In this document: one piece after another, positions 43,613-53,682 of the stretch | How the letters are laid out: every line of letters starts with the position of its first letter | Numbering within the stretch: the first letter of the stretch is position 1 | Source: Silene conica | Taxonomy: Eukaryota; Streptophyta; Magnoliopsida; Caryophyllales; Caryophyllaceae | DNA: 64,000 nt | Direction: 5' to 3' | NCBI GenBank assembly: GCA_029255685.2 | Contig: CM055311.2 | Span: 16,576,952 to 16,640,951, forward strand | The notes under the pieces: model-generated | What the model saw: only the letters and a program-made list of their open reading frames with translations | Databases searched by the model: none | What the model was told of the DNA's origin: nothing | Program-made: the position numbers and the translations under genes

Positions 43613-45571
43613 CTTCCTTTAAAATAGGGCCAAAATTAAGGATTTAGAGCGCCGCTTTAGTAAAATCCTTCTTGATAGTGAATCAACACTTTTAAAAAAA
43701 GATTGGCGGTATACCATAGAGAGGGGAAATAATTGTGTTTGGTTGAGTTAAGTTTTCGAAAATGAAAGGCATATCAAAAAAATGAAAACGTATGGAACGT
43801 GGTAAAAGTTTCATGAATTTGCTCATATTTAGGCCTTATTTGGTAGATTGATTTTGGGATAAGTAGTATATTGTAAAAACATATCAGATTTAACCAAAAT
43901 ATTGCAAAATATATCAACAAGTTTATCAAACATGTAGACATCCCTTTGTCAGTTTATATCAGTTTTGTTGAGTTTATCGGTCTAGTACTTAGGGTGAGGG
44001 GGTGAATTAAGTACCCTTTTTAAAATTAAAGTGGAAATAGCGTTCACGATTTATACTGAAGCAGTACACAGGCAAATTGAACAGTCACGATGTCTGTTCA
44101 AACAATTAAAATTGTGTTGTACTGTTTTGATTGCTTGCGTGAAAAGTATACTATGAACGAGAATGAAAGTAATTAAAACAAATAAAAAAAAGTGCGAGAC
44201 ACAAGATTTTTAACGTGATTCAACCTACTCTCTAAAGGTCTACGTCCACCCTCTCTCTCTTATTAAAAATCTCCTTATAACTAAACCCGATTACAAAGAA
44301 ACATCTTCATGATCAACCCGATCGTGCAACTCGAGTACAACCCGTACTCCAATAAAACTCTTTCTTACAAACTGAAAAATACACCAAATGCCTCTTTGAA
44401 ATATTCAACAATAATTTGAACAATGGAGACAAAAATAATATTATAAGTATACGAACTTGAGTACTCCAACTTAATCCAAAAACACGGCTTTTAAAAATAA
44501 TTTGCAAATGTGAAAATGATACGTTTAAAAGAAAGATTTGCAATTGATTACTTTTGAGAACAAAATTAGCAAAAATGATTTCTCTGAAAGCTCTTAACTA
44601 TGTTTGCCTTTTGCTTGTGTTTCGTTGGTTAACAAGCCTCAAGGGATTTGTCAATATATAATTGCTTGTAGTTGACCAAAAACATTGGGTTTTGCTCAAT
44701 TATGGACGAATTTTACTCAATCATAGACATGACTGACCATTATAACCCTATCTTTTCACAACATTTACAGTTTTATTTCACCTTCTCACCCTAACTCTTA
44801 ACCCCTAATAGCTAAATAAATTTTCTCAGAGACATTTTATCAAACACATGACGTGCATAACGGAAAACAACAACAAAAGAGAAAAGTACAATACCCTGCA
44901 ATTAGGTAAAACTCAGACACAATTTATCAAAGACATGACGCGCGTACGGAAAACAACAACAAAAGAAAAAAGTACAATACCCTGCAATTGGGTAAAACTC
45001 GGTGAATTTAACTTGATGAGATCCAATGGGTTTGGCAGCTTGATTATTAAGAATTAGAATTAAACAAATACTAATTTAATTAGTGTAAGCAAATCCCAAT
45101 ATATAATTAATAAAATTAAGAATTCAAATATTCTACAATAAGATGGTCTCACACCATGAGACCATCTGTTTTTATGATAAATTTCTCATTTAATACAAAT
45201 AAATGAACTCGTTGTACGCGTGAGATGGTTTCACACAATAATTATTGTTATGAATTAGAATTATTGTCTTAATAATACGAGAATTAACATCCATGATTGC
45301 GTCAAAGACGAATTTGATTACTTTGTGAAGGAGGGAATTAAAGAGAATTTGAGAGCATTAGAGAATTAGAGAAATTAGGTAAAGGGCATATTATGAAAAA
45401 ATAATGAAAAAAAGTACATGATTGAATAAAACTCGTCCATGAATAAACAATTACGAAAACAATTCATACTAAGTTAGGCAATAAATTATCACCTAAAATC
45501 AAATTCTTCATTTACGCACAAATTGTTGCTAATCAAAAATCACACGCCAAATTTGAGGATATTATCTTGTA
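43613..45571. other. Intergenic repeats, possibly a decayed Copia LTR
   Basis: No gene is recognised. Around 43985-44290 the phrases GGGTGAGGGGGTGAATTAAG and CACAAGATTTTTAACGTGATTC resemble LTR sequence of Copia Sirevirus-type elements, but neither ends nor coding frames are present. A related 120-base stretch of 43850-43970 recurs at 52555-52670. An 85-bp tandem duplication lies at 44838-45003. Confidence 0.35.
44838..45003. repeat. 85-bp tandem duplication
   Basis: The tract TTTATCAAACACATGACGTG to CAATTAGGTAAAACTC is repeated with a few changes directly after itself (second copy from 44923). Both copies contain GGAAAACAACAACAAAAG. Confidence 0.85.
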
Positions 45572-45661
45572 CTCCCTCCGTCCTAGTGAGATGTTTACAC
45601 ATACTTTATTTCCCCCTCACAAAATAAAGTAAGTGTAAACCTCTCATTAGGACGGAGGGAG
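45572..45661. mobile_element. Stowaway MITE (90 bp)
   Basis: The ends CTCCCTCCGTCCTA and TAGGACGGAGGGAG are flanked by a TA duplication (45570-45571 and 45662-45663). These are the hallmark termini and target site of Stowaway (mariner-type) MITEs. Confidence 0.93.
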
Positions 45662-45663
45662 TA

Positions 45664-46950
45664 TGAAATAAGGAAGTTTTTCTACCAGAATACTTTTTCA
45701 AATAAATTTTGATATAAAAATATCATCAGAATATTTTCAAATTAATTTTGACATAAAAAATATTTTATCTTCGAAATCATTTTATCAAATGTGTTAAGCC
45801 GTAATTTATTGGATCAAGTGAAAGAGTAAGGCCAAGTTGTATACTCTTACAAATTTTCTAAACACGGTCCAAAACTCATCAAATGCTTCATTCGTCTTCT
45901 CTTCCAAGCGAAATGATTGTGGGTCTGTCACACACATATCTAGCACACACAATTAATTGAGCGGAAATAAGAATAAATGACTTGTTATCATCAATAAGTA
46001 AAGTGCAACAAATTCCCCTTTGATGATGGCAAATCCCTATAATGAAAGTTCCCCCTCAACTAAATAATATTCCTGCAAACATTCACAAATTTTCAGGATA
46101 TAATAGAAATAGGAAAATACGATCAGTAATATAACTAAACCAAAGTCCGTGAAACACAAACGAAATTATCATAGTCATAGGTCTAATATCTAGCAGTCCT
46201 TCAGTACACTAATGTCCCTAAATTTTTCCCCCTCTTGACATCATCAAAAGGAGAAAGACGGACAAAATGAGTCAACGCATCGCACCATAGGAAACTAAGT
46301 ATTAATGCATCTATCGGACATAGTCAAAAGACATCATCGAAATAAGTACAGACCACTAATAAGAGTACCAAAAGAACATAATGAGCAAGATAAAGGACGA
46401 GGCAAAAAGATTGTTTGGGCTGGAGAAGTTGGACAATCTGCTGAAGGAGGTCTAAAATGGATAGGATGGGACAAAGAGCTTCTTTGAGTTCTTTCAATTC
46501 TTGCGCAACCTTCCCAAAACTACCAAGCACTAAGTCACTGTGGGATGTCATCTGAGACTGAACACCACACAGACCACTAGTAGAGAACCCAACACTTCCA
46601 TAACCCTCTCCTTTCACACCAACTAGCTTATCATCAGATATCCTTGAGTGCATTTGACTGAGTACATATAATAGACGGAATAAGATATCTCAGTACGGAT
46701 TAAGTGCATAATCCTCTCCAATTTGAATATACCGGTTGGGACCTGTTTGGACCGACTTGGACCGAATTTTAATTTATTTTCGAGTAAAAAAAATAAAACA
46801 AAAAATCCGGTAGAAATCGATTTGGACCGGAAAAACCGGTCCTGAACCGAAAACCGAAATCTTAAAAAATGGTGGACCAGAGACCGAACCGTATTTTTTT
46901 AACTCAAGTTCCGATCCGGCAGATTCATAGGATGCCATTTTTAAGTAATA
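45664..46950. other. Intergenic, no supported gene
   Basis: Pieces around 46010-46240 (CCCCTTTGATGATGGCAAAT, then CCCCTCTTGACATCATCAAA) resemble non-coding or 3' parts of Copia Sirevirus-type elements on the minus strand. The frames at 46305-46487 and 46324-46653 overlap each other and show no family pattern. Confidence 0.35.
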
Positions 46951-47263
46951 CTCCCTCCTATTCCGGGTTTTCTTCCCCTTTGGAGGGGGCACAATACTTA
47001 AGGAATAATGTATTTTAATGAAAAAAGAGTTGGGTAGGGTTTGGAGTAGGAGAGAGGAATGAATAATTAGGAGTAAAATAATGAAATGTGGGCCCAAACA
47101 TTGATAAAATAAATAAAATATGGGTAAAAAAGTTGGGTGGGATTGGGTGATAGGAGAGAGAAATTAATAAAATATAATTAAAAGTTACCAAAATAGGAAA
47201 GGGGAAGAAAATCTGAATAATCCGTTTAAGGAAATAGGGAACAAAACAGAGAATAGGAGGGAG
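46951..47263. mobile_element. Stowaway-like MITE (313 bp)
   Basis: The ends CTCCCTCCTATTCCGG and the inverse GAATAGGAGGGAG are flanked by TA (46949-46950 and 47264-47265). The interior has GGTAGGGTTTGGAGTAGGAG-like phrases. It is related to the MITE at 53105-53399. It lies directly upstream of the PHD-finger gene promoter. Confidence 0.9.
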
Positions 47264-47527
47264 TATATAAAATTAATGTTTACCGTATCATTTACATTTA
47301 ATTTTATATTATGAATCCTATTAGTTATTTACTCGTACGACTTAAGTCTAGGAAAATACTTAATATATTAAATTAATAATAAAAGTAGTATAGTGATTGA
47401 CAACATAAAAAAAAACAAAATTATGGAAACATTATCCAGTGGTATTAGGATTAGGAAAGTTGAGCAAGTTGTACGGCTCCCTTAAGTTTCCTAATTCCGT
47501 CTGTTGTTCAACCGCTCCTGACTCCTC

Positions 47528-47535
47528 TATATAAG
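47528..47535 (+). promoter_or_regulatory. TATA box of the PHD-finger gene
   Basis: TATATAAG lies 132 bases before the ATG at 47660. The leader after it is AC- and A-rich and ends with an (ATA)n tract just before the start codon. Confidence 0.7.
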
Positions 47536-47620
47536 AACCCCCCGTCCCGCCCAATGGATTACTCCATTCCAAGAAAATCAAGAATCATTCTTCACACATT
47601 CAAAAACTTATACATTCAAT

Positions 47621-47653
<33 letters not shown>

Positions 47654-47659
47654 TAATCA

Positions 47660-48247
47660 ATGGGGAAAGAAGATAAATCAGGAGATAAATGTTATGTTTG
47701 CGGTGTTGAAGGATATAAAGAACTTCTGATTGAATGCGTAGAATGTTCCCAACTTTTTATTCATAAATATTGTTTAGGGATTATACCAGGAAGCTTGCAA
47801 GATAAACAGGGCATCGACTGGGTTTGCTACTACTGTTCTCAGCCACCGATCGGCGATCAAACCTCGGTTTCGACATCTGATGATTCTGAATGTAAATCCA
47901 TGGTTTTGGTAGAGGAGGAGCCTAAACCATTGTGCACATTGTTCCCAGATGGATACATTACCATGTCTGAGATAACAGAGCCTCTTGAAATTATGAGGGG
48001 TGTCGTGTTGTTGGTAAGCCCGTCTGGGGAAACCGTCATGATGTACGACGACTCGAGTTTATGCGAAGGTTTTGCGGGCATTGGGAGCTTGGCTGAGTTT
48101 GTCTCGAGCAACATGGTTAAGACGAAGGCAGTCCGGGCGAAGAGGAAGCGGGAATTCGAGAAATTGGAGTTGGTTGGGTTTAGGAGATCGCCCAGGTTTA
48201 CAAGACGCAAATTGATGCACAACTCTAACACCGTTTTTGCTTACTGA
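47660..48247 (+). CDS. Small PHD-finger nuclear protein
   Basis: This is a single-exon frame of 195 residues. Residues 11-60 form a C4HC3 PHD finger: CYVC, then CVEC, then HKYC, then CYYC, with the Trp (DWVCYYC) typical before the last cysteine pair. PHD fingers read histone H3 tails or act in protein contacts in the nucleus. The middle has an acidic stretch (TSDDSEC, VEEEP) and a conserved-looking hydrophobic block around residues 95-140. The C-terminus is basic (KAVRAKRKREFEKLE, RRSPRFTRRK), likely a nuclear signal. A TATA box and leader precede it and the flanks are AT-rich. A copy of its promoter and 3' flank without the coding part lies at 52866-53460. Target and partners are unknown. 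Confidence 0.82.
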   Translation: MGKEDKSGDKCYVCGVEGYKELLIECVECSQLFIHKYCLGIIPGSLQDKQGIDWVCYYCSQPPIGDQTSVSTSDDSECKSMVLVEEEPKPLCTLFPDGYITMSEITEPLEIMRGVVLLVSPSGETVMMYDDSSLCEGFAGIGSLAEFVSSNMVKTKAVRAKRKREFEKLELVGFRRSPRFTRRKLMHNSNTVFAY

Positions 48248-48699
48248 TTACTCAATTTTATTGATTTTGTAGCAATTGTTTTCACAACTTTGGATTTGTA
48301 ATTAGTAATTAGTAATTAGTATGATGATCAATTTTTATGCCTATATTTTTTTTAATGTTAAGTCGTCGAAAGAAATTAGTATGATCATATTTTTTTATAA
48401 TCATATTGTTGATGTTTAGTCATTGTAGAAACAAATTTAAGTGCTCTTTTATGATCGAATATATTACTACTAATTATATAATGCATAATTTTGTTAAATT
48501 TTTTTCATTTAGTTGAACTTTATTTAAAGTAGCTTAGTGTCACCTTATATAGCGCCTAGTCGGTCTCTTAGACTCATGGTGCATCACTTTATGTCACCAT
48601 GTTCTTTCTACCTTTTTCCTTTTGGAGCACAATTTTTGAAAATTCAGCTGCGTCATAACTTTCTACACGAGATGGAAAAAATGAATCTAAGGTAAATAA
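48248..48699. other. PHD gene 3' flank and spacer
   Basis: The 3' untranslated region and downstream DNA up to about 48500 are AT-rich, with ATTAGTAATTAGTAATTAGT repeated near 48300. The tract 48268-48490 has a diverged counterpart at 53014-53460. Confidence 0.5.
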
Positions 48700-49087
48700 A
48701 ATGGGATTAAAGTAAAAATTAATGGTGATTCAATTACCTTGACCCTTACTTTAGATTGGTCTGAAAGTCCATAGCCATAGCCCATAAGGCTACATTAATG
48801 AGTAGGTTTCAAATATCAATGACCTTGGGGTTCAAACGGCCCATAAGCTTATGGGTTATCAAGCCCTTAAATTGAAGTCTGAAATGGCCTATGAGGTAGA
48901 TTATCTCATCTCCATTTGACTTCAAATGGAGTTTGAAATGCAAGTAAAAGTTCATGAAATTGAACACAAGTACCCAACTCAAACATACAGCCTACCACCG
49001 AGTGAATAACACTCGGTTTGTCCCCAAATCGAAACCCTAACTTCCTTCACTTTTGCCTTCCCTCAACACTAGCAGCGGCAGTGTAAG

Positions 49088-49090
<3 letters not shown>

Positions 49091-49147
<57 letters not shown>
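49091..49147. repeat. (GA)n microsatellite
   Basis: About 28 uninterrupted GA units sit in the leader-like part of the LTR. Confidence 0.97.
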
Positions 49148-49153
<6 letters not shown>

Positions 49154-50205
49154 CGGTGGTTAAGGGCGGTTCAGGCGCGTTTCAGGCGGTCTGAGGCGAC
49201 TAAGGTGATCCTATCGTTTTTCCGTTTTGGCTTTTACGTTGTTGCTCCTGTCGTAGTTATGTTGTCACTAGAGTCGAGTCGTCATGGTGGCTGGGGTTGG
49301 TCGCGAGGGTGAGGACGGATGTAGGGGTGTTGGTTTGGGTGTCGCCGGTGGTCGTGGATGTCGGAAGTAAGGGGGTTCACATGAGTCTAGTTTGTTTTCG
49401 GGTCCGTTAGGTTTGGGTTGGTGCCACCATTGACTCGGGGGAGGTCGACACGGTGGTATCACGGTGATAGGCTGGGTCTGGCGTCAAGGGTGGAGTTGGT
49501 GGTGGTTTCAGGCGGTGTTAGGGCTGTAGAGTTGTTGACAGGGGCTAGTTCAGGTAGGGCTTGCGGTGTTCGAGTAGGGAACCGGGCCTGGTGTGGGTTT
49601 ACATCGCCGGCGGGAGTCGAGGCGGTGGTTAATGGCAGGGGCGGTGGTGTTACGTGGTTTTGGAGGCCTGGTTGCCGCGGGTTCATGGGGTGGTTTTAGT
49701 AGTAACGTGTGTAATCGTAGTATTACTACAAATATTACACATATTATTATTTTATTACTATTATCGATATTATTGTTATTATTATTAGTATGTCACCATT
49801 TCCTTTATAATTAGTATTACTATTATTAGTCAAGTTAACAATGTGTTACGTTGTGCTAGTGTAATGATATAAGTCGGGAAATTATTTATACGGGGAGTTT
49901 CCTTTTTAAGAAAATTGTCATTTCGGGAAAGTTTCCATTTTGGGGGAACTTTCCGCTTTTAGAAGGTTGCTATTTATAGTAGGTATACTTTGTGATATGG
50001 GGGCTCTGGGAAGATTATTAATCGTTACGTAATATATGTTTAGGTGACGGTTTCCGCATGAAACATTTCTAGCTGCTGCATGGTTGTCATTTCTGTTCCG
50101 CAAGTTGAGGTAGGGGAATATTTGTTAAGTTAATTATGACATGAGATGTGTTGTTAATTATTGTGAGTTTTGTATTATTGTTCAGATGCTAATATCCTGA
50201 TGTTA

Positions 50206-50238
50206 TTAATTGTGTGTGTGTGTGTGTGTATATATATA

Positions 50239-50282
<44 letters not shown>

Positions 50283-50283
50283 C

Positions 50284-50332
<49 letters not shown>

Positions 50333-50344
50333 CATATATATATA
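50206..50344. repeat. (TG)n/(TA)n microsatellite
   Basis: A TG run changes into long TATA runs with single C interruptions. It borders the first palindromic MITE on its left. Open frames through it (Ile/Tyr-rich) are artefacts. Confidence 0.96.
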
Positions 50345-50733
50345 CAGACTTGAGATCCGGTGAGAACCACCTTACAATGAGAACCTTGTGAGAACTCTAC
50401 CTTACGGACTTTTTTAAAAAAAACTAAAGACATAATTGGATTCGGCATGTCATTTTATAGCTAGAGAACATATTTCTTGGTCTAGAAAATAAATACTAGT
50501 GACGGAAATCAAGGTGAGATACGTTTTATTTATTTGCATGCACCTACTATCTATTTTTTCGTATCTATCATTTTTCCGCCACTAGTATTTATTTTCTAGA
50601 CCAACAAATATGTTCTCTGGCCATAAAATTCAATGTCGAATCCAATTATGTCATTAATTTTTAAAAAAAAGCTTCATAAGGAAGAGTTCTCACCGGTTTT
50701 CATTGTAAGGTGGTTCTCACCGGATCTCAACCC
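50345..50733. mobile_element. Palindromic MITE 1 in (TA)n
   Basis: The ends TTGAGATCCGGTGAGAACCA and its inverse form long inverted repeats. The arms (about 190 bases, including GGACTTTTTTAAAAAAAA, CTAGAGAACATATTT and GTCTAGAAAATAAATACTAG) meet near the centre. The element is bordered on both sides by (TA)n. Insertion into TA microsatellites is known for rice Micron elements. Kinship is suggested only by this habit. Confidence 0.82.
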
Positions 50734-50759
50734 TATATATACATATATATATATATATA

Positions 50760-51315
50760 GAATTGGGATCCTATGAGAACCACCAATATAATGAGAACCG
50801 TGAGAACTCTACCTTACGGACTTTTTTTAAAAAAAATAATGACATATTTGGATTCGGCATGCAATTTTAAGGCTAGAGAACATATTTCTTGGTCTAGAAA
50901 ATATATACTAGTGACGGAAATGAAGGTGAGATACGTTTTATTAATTTTCATGCACCTACTACCGATTTTTACGCATCTATCATTTTTCATGCACCTAGAA
51001 CTCGTTTTAATGCACGTACAGCCTCTTATTTCATGCACCTAGTAATTATTTTCATGCATGTAAAAAATTTCATGCACGTAGTGATTGTTTTCGTGCATTT
51101 ATAGCCATTTTAGTACGCCTAATTGTATTTTCGTACACTAAGTATATATTTTGTTAACTAAATCAATTTTTTTTGTTTATTGATACTAAAGTGTGTATTT
51201 GAATAAGTTAAACTAATGGTAAATGATCCAACGAAACATTCGAAGCGAGATATGGTGGAGATTTAGTGAGGGTTCTCATGGTTCTCATTATAAGGGTGGT
51301 TCTCACCGGATCCCG

Positions 51316-51319
<4 letters not shown>
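50760..51319. mobile_element. Palindromic MITE 2 in (TA)n
   Basis: This second member of the same family is in the same orientation. The left arm (GGGATCCTATGAGAACC to GTGACGGAAATGAAGG) closely matches MITE 1. The right side differs, with many ATGCACCTA or ATGCACGTA words (50950-51110), and ends in GGTTCTCACCGGATCCCGACCC before another (TA)n run. Confidence 0.8.
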
Positions 51320-51355
<36 letters not shown>

Positions 51356-51806
51356 ATTGGGTCTTGTGATATGGTGTGGGGTGATATTGGGTCTTGTGAT
51401 ATGGAGACGGAGTGATGTTCTGATCTATTATTATTTATGTCTTGTCGATGTTTTCCTACTCAACCTCGTGGCTGACCCTGTGTATTCGTGTGACATCTAC
51501 GATGATCCGGAATGGGGAGTAGATTCTACAGGAAAGAGACAGATAAGCTAGGAGCTGGGACGGAAATGTGAGATGCGGACTTGGGACCGACATAGAACTA
51601 TATCTCATATAGAGTAGTCACCAGTTGTACTTTTATTCTTCTATGTAGTTTATGTAACATCAAAGTTTAAATTCTATCAATTTTATATAATGTATTTTTG
51701 GGAGTTTTACTTTGTTATTCACTACCTCGGTCATATCCGAGATGGTAACAATCGTATTTATTTGAGAATGTCTGGCTAAAGGCTCTTAAATAAATGGGGT
51801 GTTACA

Positions 51807-52865
51807 CCAACCAACCCGGACTCAACGCATCATCCTAACAACACCCACGACCCCATAAACACAGCCTAACAGACCACTAAGACTCCAAATTCCAGACGAA
51901 CCCCCAAGGCCATCGGTGTACATGCAACCGACCACCACAGTAGGATGACTCAGACCGACACAAAAGAAACCAAAGAGGGACCGATCGCCGGGGACCACCA
52001 AATCGTCCCAGGAATACGACCTCATAAAAAATAATCAACCAAGATGAGAAATACTCACCACAACAGACCATCAAACCTCCTAAACAAGAGTCTTACCGGG
52101 CATCGGGGATTGGGGGAAGGGGCGAGGGAGAGGGGAGCAACCCCGTGTCGCATGCATGCACCACTTTCAATGACAGGATAGGGGAACAACGGAACGGAAC
52201 GACCTCAGAACCAAACCACAACCACCAAACCCACCGCGCGAAAAGGATCGGGCCAAGAGAACCAAGAAGACAGAGAGATTTCAGCCCAAAAGACCGCAAT
52301 CACCGCCAAACGTGGATAATCACCGGAGATAGGTCAAAACAAGGACCCATCTTCGGCGAAAGGATGAAGGAAACACGGTTGGGTGTATGGGGGGCTGCTT
52401 CAACTTTAGGGTTTTTGTTTTTGTTTTTTGTTAGAGAGAGGAGGGAGCGCTTTTAGAAAGTGGGGGAGTTTCTTGAATGATAGTAAGTTCCATGTTAAAT
52501 GTTCCTAAATGATGAATATGCTAAGAGTTAGGCCTTGGTAATTAACTGATTGATTTTGGTATGACTATATTTTAAAACAGATCAAATTTAATCAATACAT
52601 TGCAAAATCTATCAACATGTTTACCAAACACGTAGACATTCCTTTGATGGGTTTAAATCAGTCGTTTATACTCGTGACGTGCCAAATTCGCTACAAATGA
52701 GGATTTGTTGTACACTTGTACCACTCTCTAACATGCACCCATTATTTTTGGAATTCCCACTTATTGTATGTGAGGGCATAACGCTGAGATTGGATGTCAG
52801 CCTGTAACGCTAGCTCATTTTCCTTGTGTTAAATCATATTCATATTTCGTAACATGCATTTTTAA
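51807..52865. other. Unclassified; GC-rich leader-like tract then AT-rich spacer
   Basis: 51807-52460 is unusually GC-rich and on the minus strand ends AAACCCTAAAGTTGAAGC, resembling the untranslated leader of a retroelement or gene. No domain is recognised in its frames. 52555-52670 repeats the sequence seen at 43850-43970. No gene is called. Confidence 0.35.
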
Positions 52866-53460
52866 ATTAGATATAAAATTAATGTTTACTATATCATTTA
52901 TATTTAATTTTATATTATCAATCATACTTATTACTTGTATGACTTAAGATTAGGGAAATCCTTAATTAATTAAAATAATAATAAAACTAGATTAGTGAGG
53001 ACAACATAAAAATTGACTTTGTAGTAATAGTGTGGTTAAGTGTGGATTATTTGTGATGAGTATCGACGATAATTTTTTATGACTATATTGTTGATATTAA
53101 GTTACTACCTCCTATTTGGGATAACCTTTCCTTTTTGACATTGGCACAAAATTTAAGGGTTTGATTAAAATAAGCATAAAGTATTGTTGTGGGGTAAGGT
53201 GATTGGAGAGAGGGTGAGCATTGTGAGGTATTGTTGTGAGTAAAGTGATTAAAATAAGTATAAATTGTGAGTATTGTGGGTATTGTGGTGGGGTGTGGTG
53301 ATTAAAATATATATAAAACTTTACCGAAAAAGGAAATAGTGAAAGTATTGTGAATTGACGAAAAAAGAAATAGGGAAGGTTATTATGAATAGGAGGAAGT
53401 ATTATAGAAAGATATTAAAGTGATCTTTTGTGATCGAATAATAAATACTTTTTAAAATTA
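52866..53460 (+). pseudogene. Coding-less copy of the PHD-finger locus flanks
   Basis: 52866-53013 matches the PHD gene's upstream DNA at 47266-47410 (ATAAAATTAATGTTTAC, TCATTTAATTTTATATTAT-like, GACAACATAAAAA) at roughly 80 per cent. It passes directly into sequence resembling the gene's 3' flank (TTTGTAG-AA, then ATGACTATATTGTTGATATTAAG against 48395-48420). A MITE interrupts it, and after the MITE it continues with TAGAAA and GTGATCTTTTGTGATCGAATA (against 48425-48465). The TATA box, leader and whole coding region are missing. Confidence 0.65.
53105..53399. mobile_element. Stowaway-like MITE (295 bp)
   Basis: The ends CTACCTCCTATTTGGG and the inverse of GAATAGGAGGAAG are flanked by TA (53103-53104 and 53400-53401). 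It is related to the MITE at 46951-47263 and lies inside the PHD-flank copy. Confidence 0.85.
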
Positions 53461-53682
53461 TAGTAGTTCGTTTTTATATAGCAATTATCGAAAGGGGGTT
53501 GCGAAAGGTCGTCGGCGTTTTGCGAAAAATCGTCGGCGTTTTCTATAAAAAAGACATAGCATGCCCTTTTCTCTTTATCTCTCTACCTTCTTTTCTCTGA
53601 AACTCTCTCAGCAAAAACAACATAAAATCCAAAAAAACGGTTTCAACATCGATCAACAACATCAAATCACGACAACGATTCA

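Larger units (their letters stand above)
48700..51806 (+). mobile_element. Long LTR of a Gypsy (Tekay/Del-like) element, start unresolved
   Basis: The right end AAATGGGGTGTTACA (51806) and the 370 bases before it match, in inverse orientation, the start of the solo LTR at 60382-60760, including CCGGAATGGGGAGTAGA. Further left both copies share TTAGGTGACG and GAGGTAGG motifs and a TTA-rich microsatellite, so this is a related LTR. The left boundary was not found, so the start given is a guess. Nested inside are a (GA)n tract and two MITEs in (TA)n. The GC-rich open frames at 49418-49814 are LTR sequence, not genes. Confidence 0.6.

Noticed and set aside
46305..46653. Possible small proteins on both strands
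   Set aside because: Overlapping antisense frames without conserved motifs, in sequence resembling decayed Copia DNA.
49268..49814. GC-rich open frames on both strands
   Set aside because: They lie in the leader-like part of the long LTR, overlap in several frames and match no family.
50170..50448. Ile/Tyr-rich open frames on both strands
   Set aside because: Translation of the (TG)n/(TA)n microsatellite.
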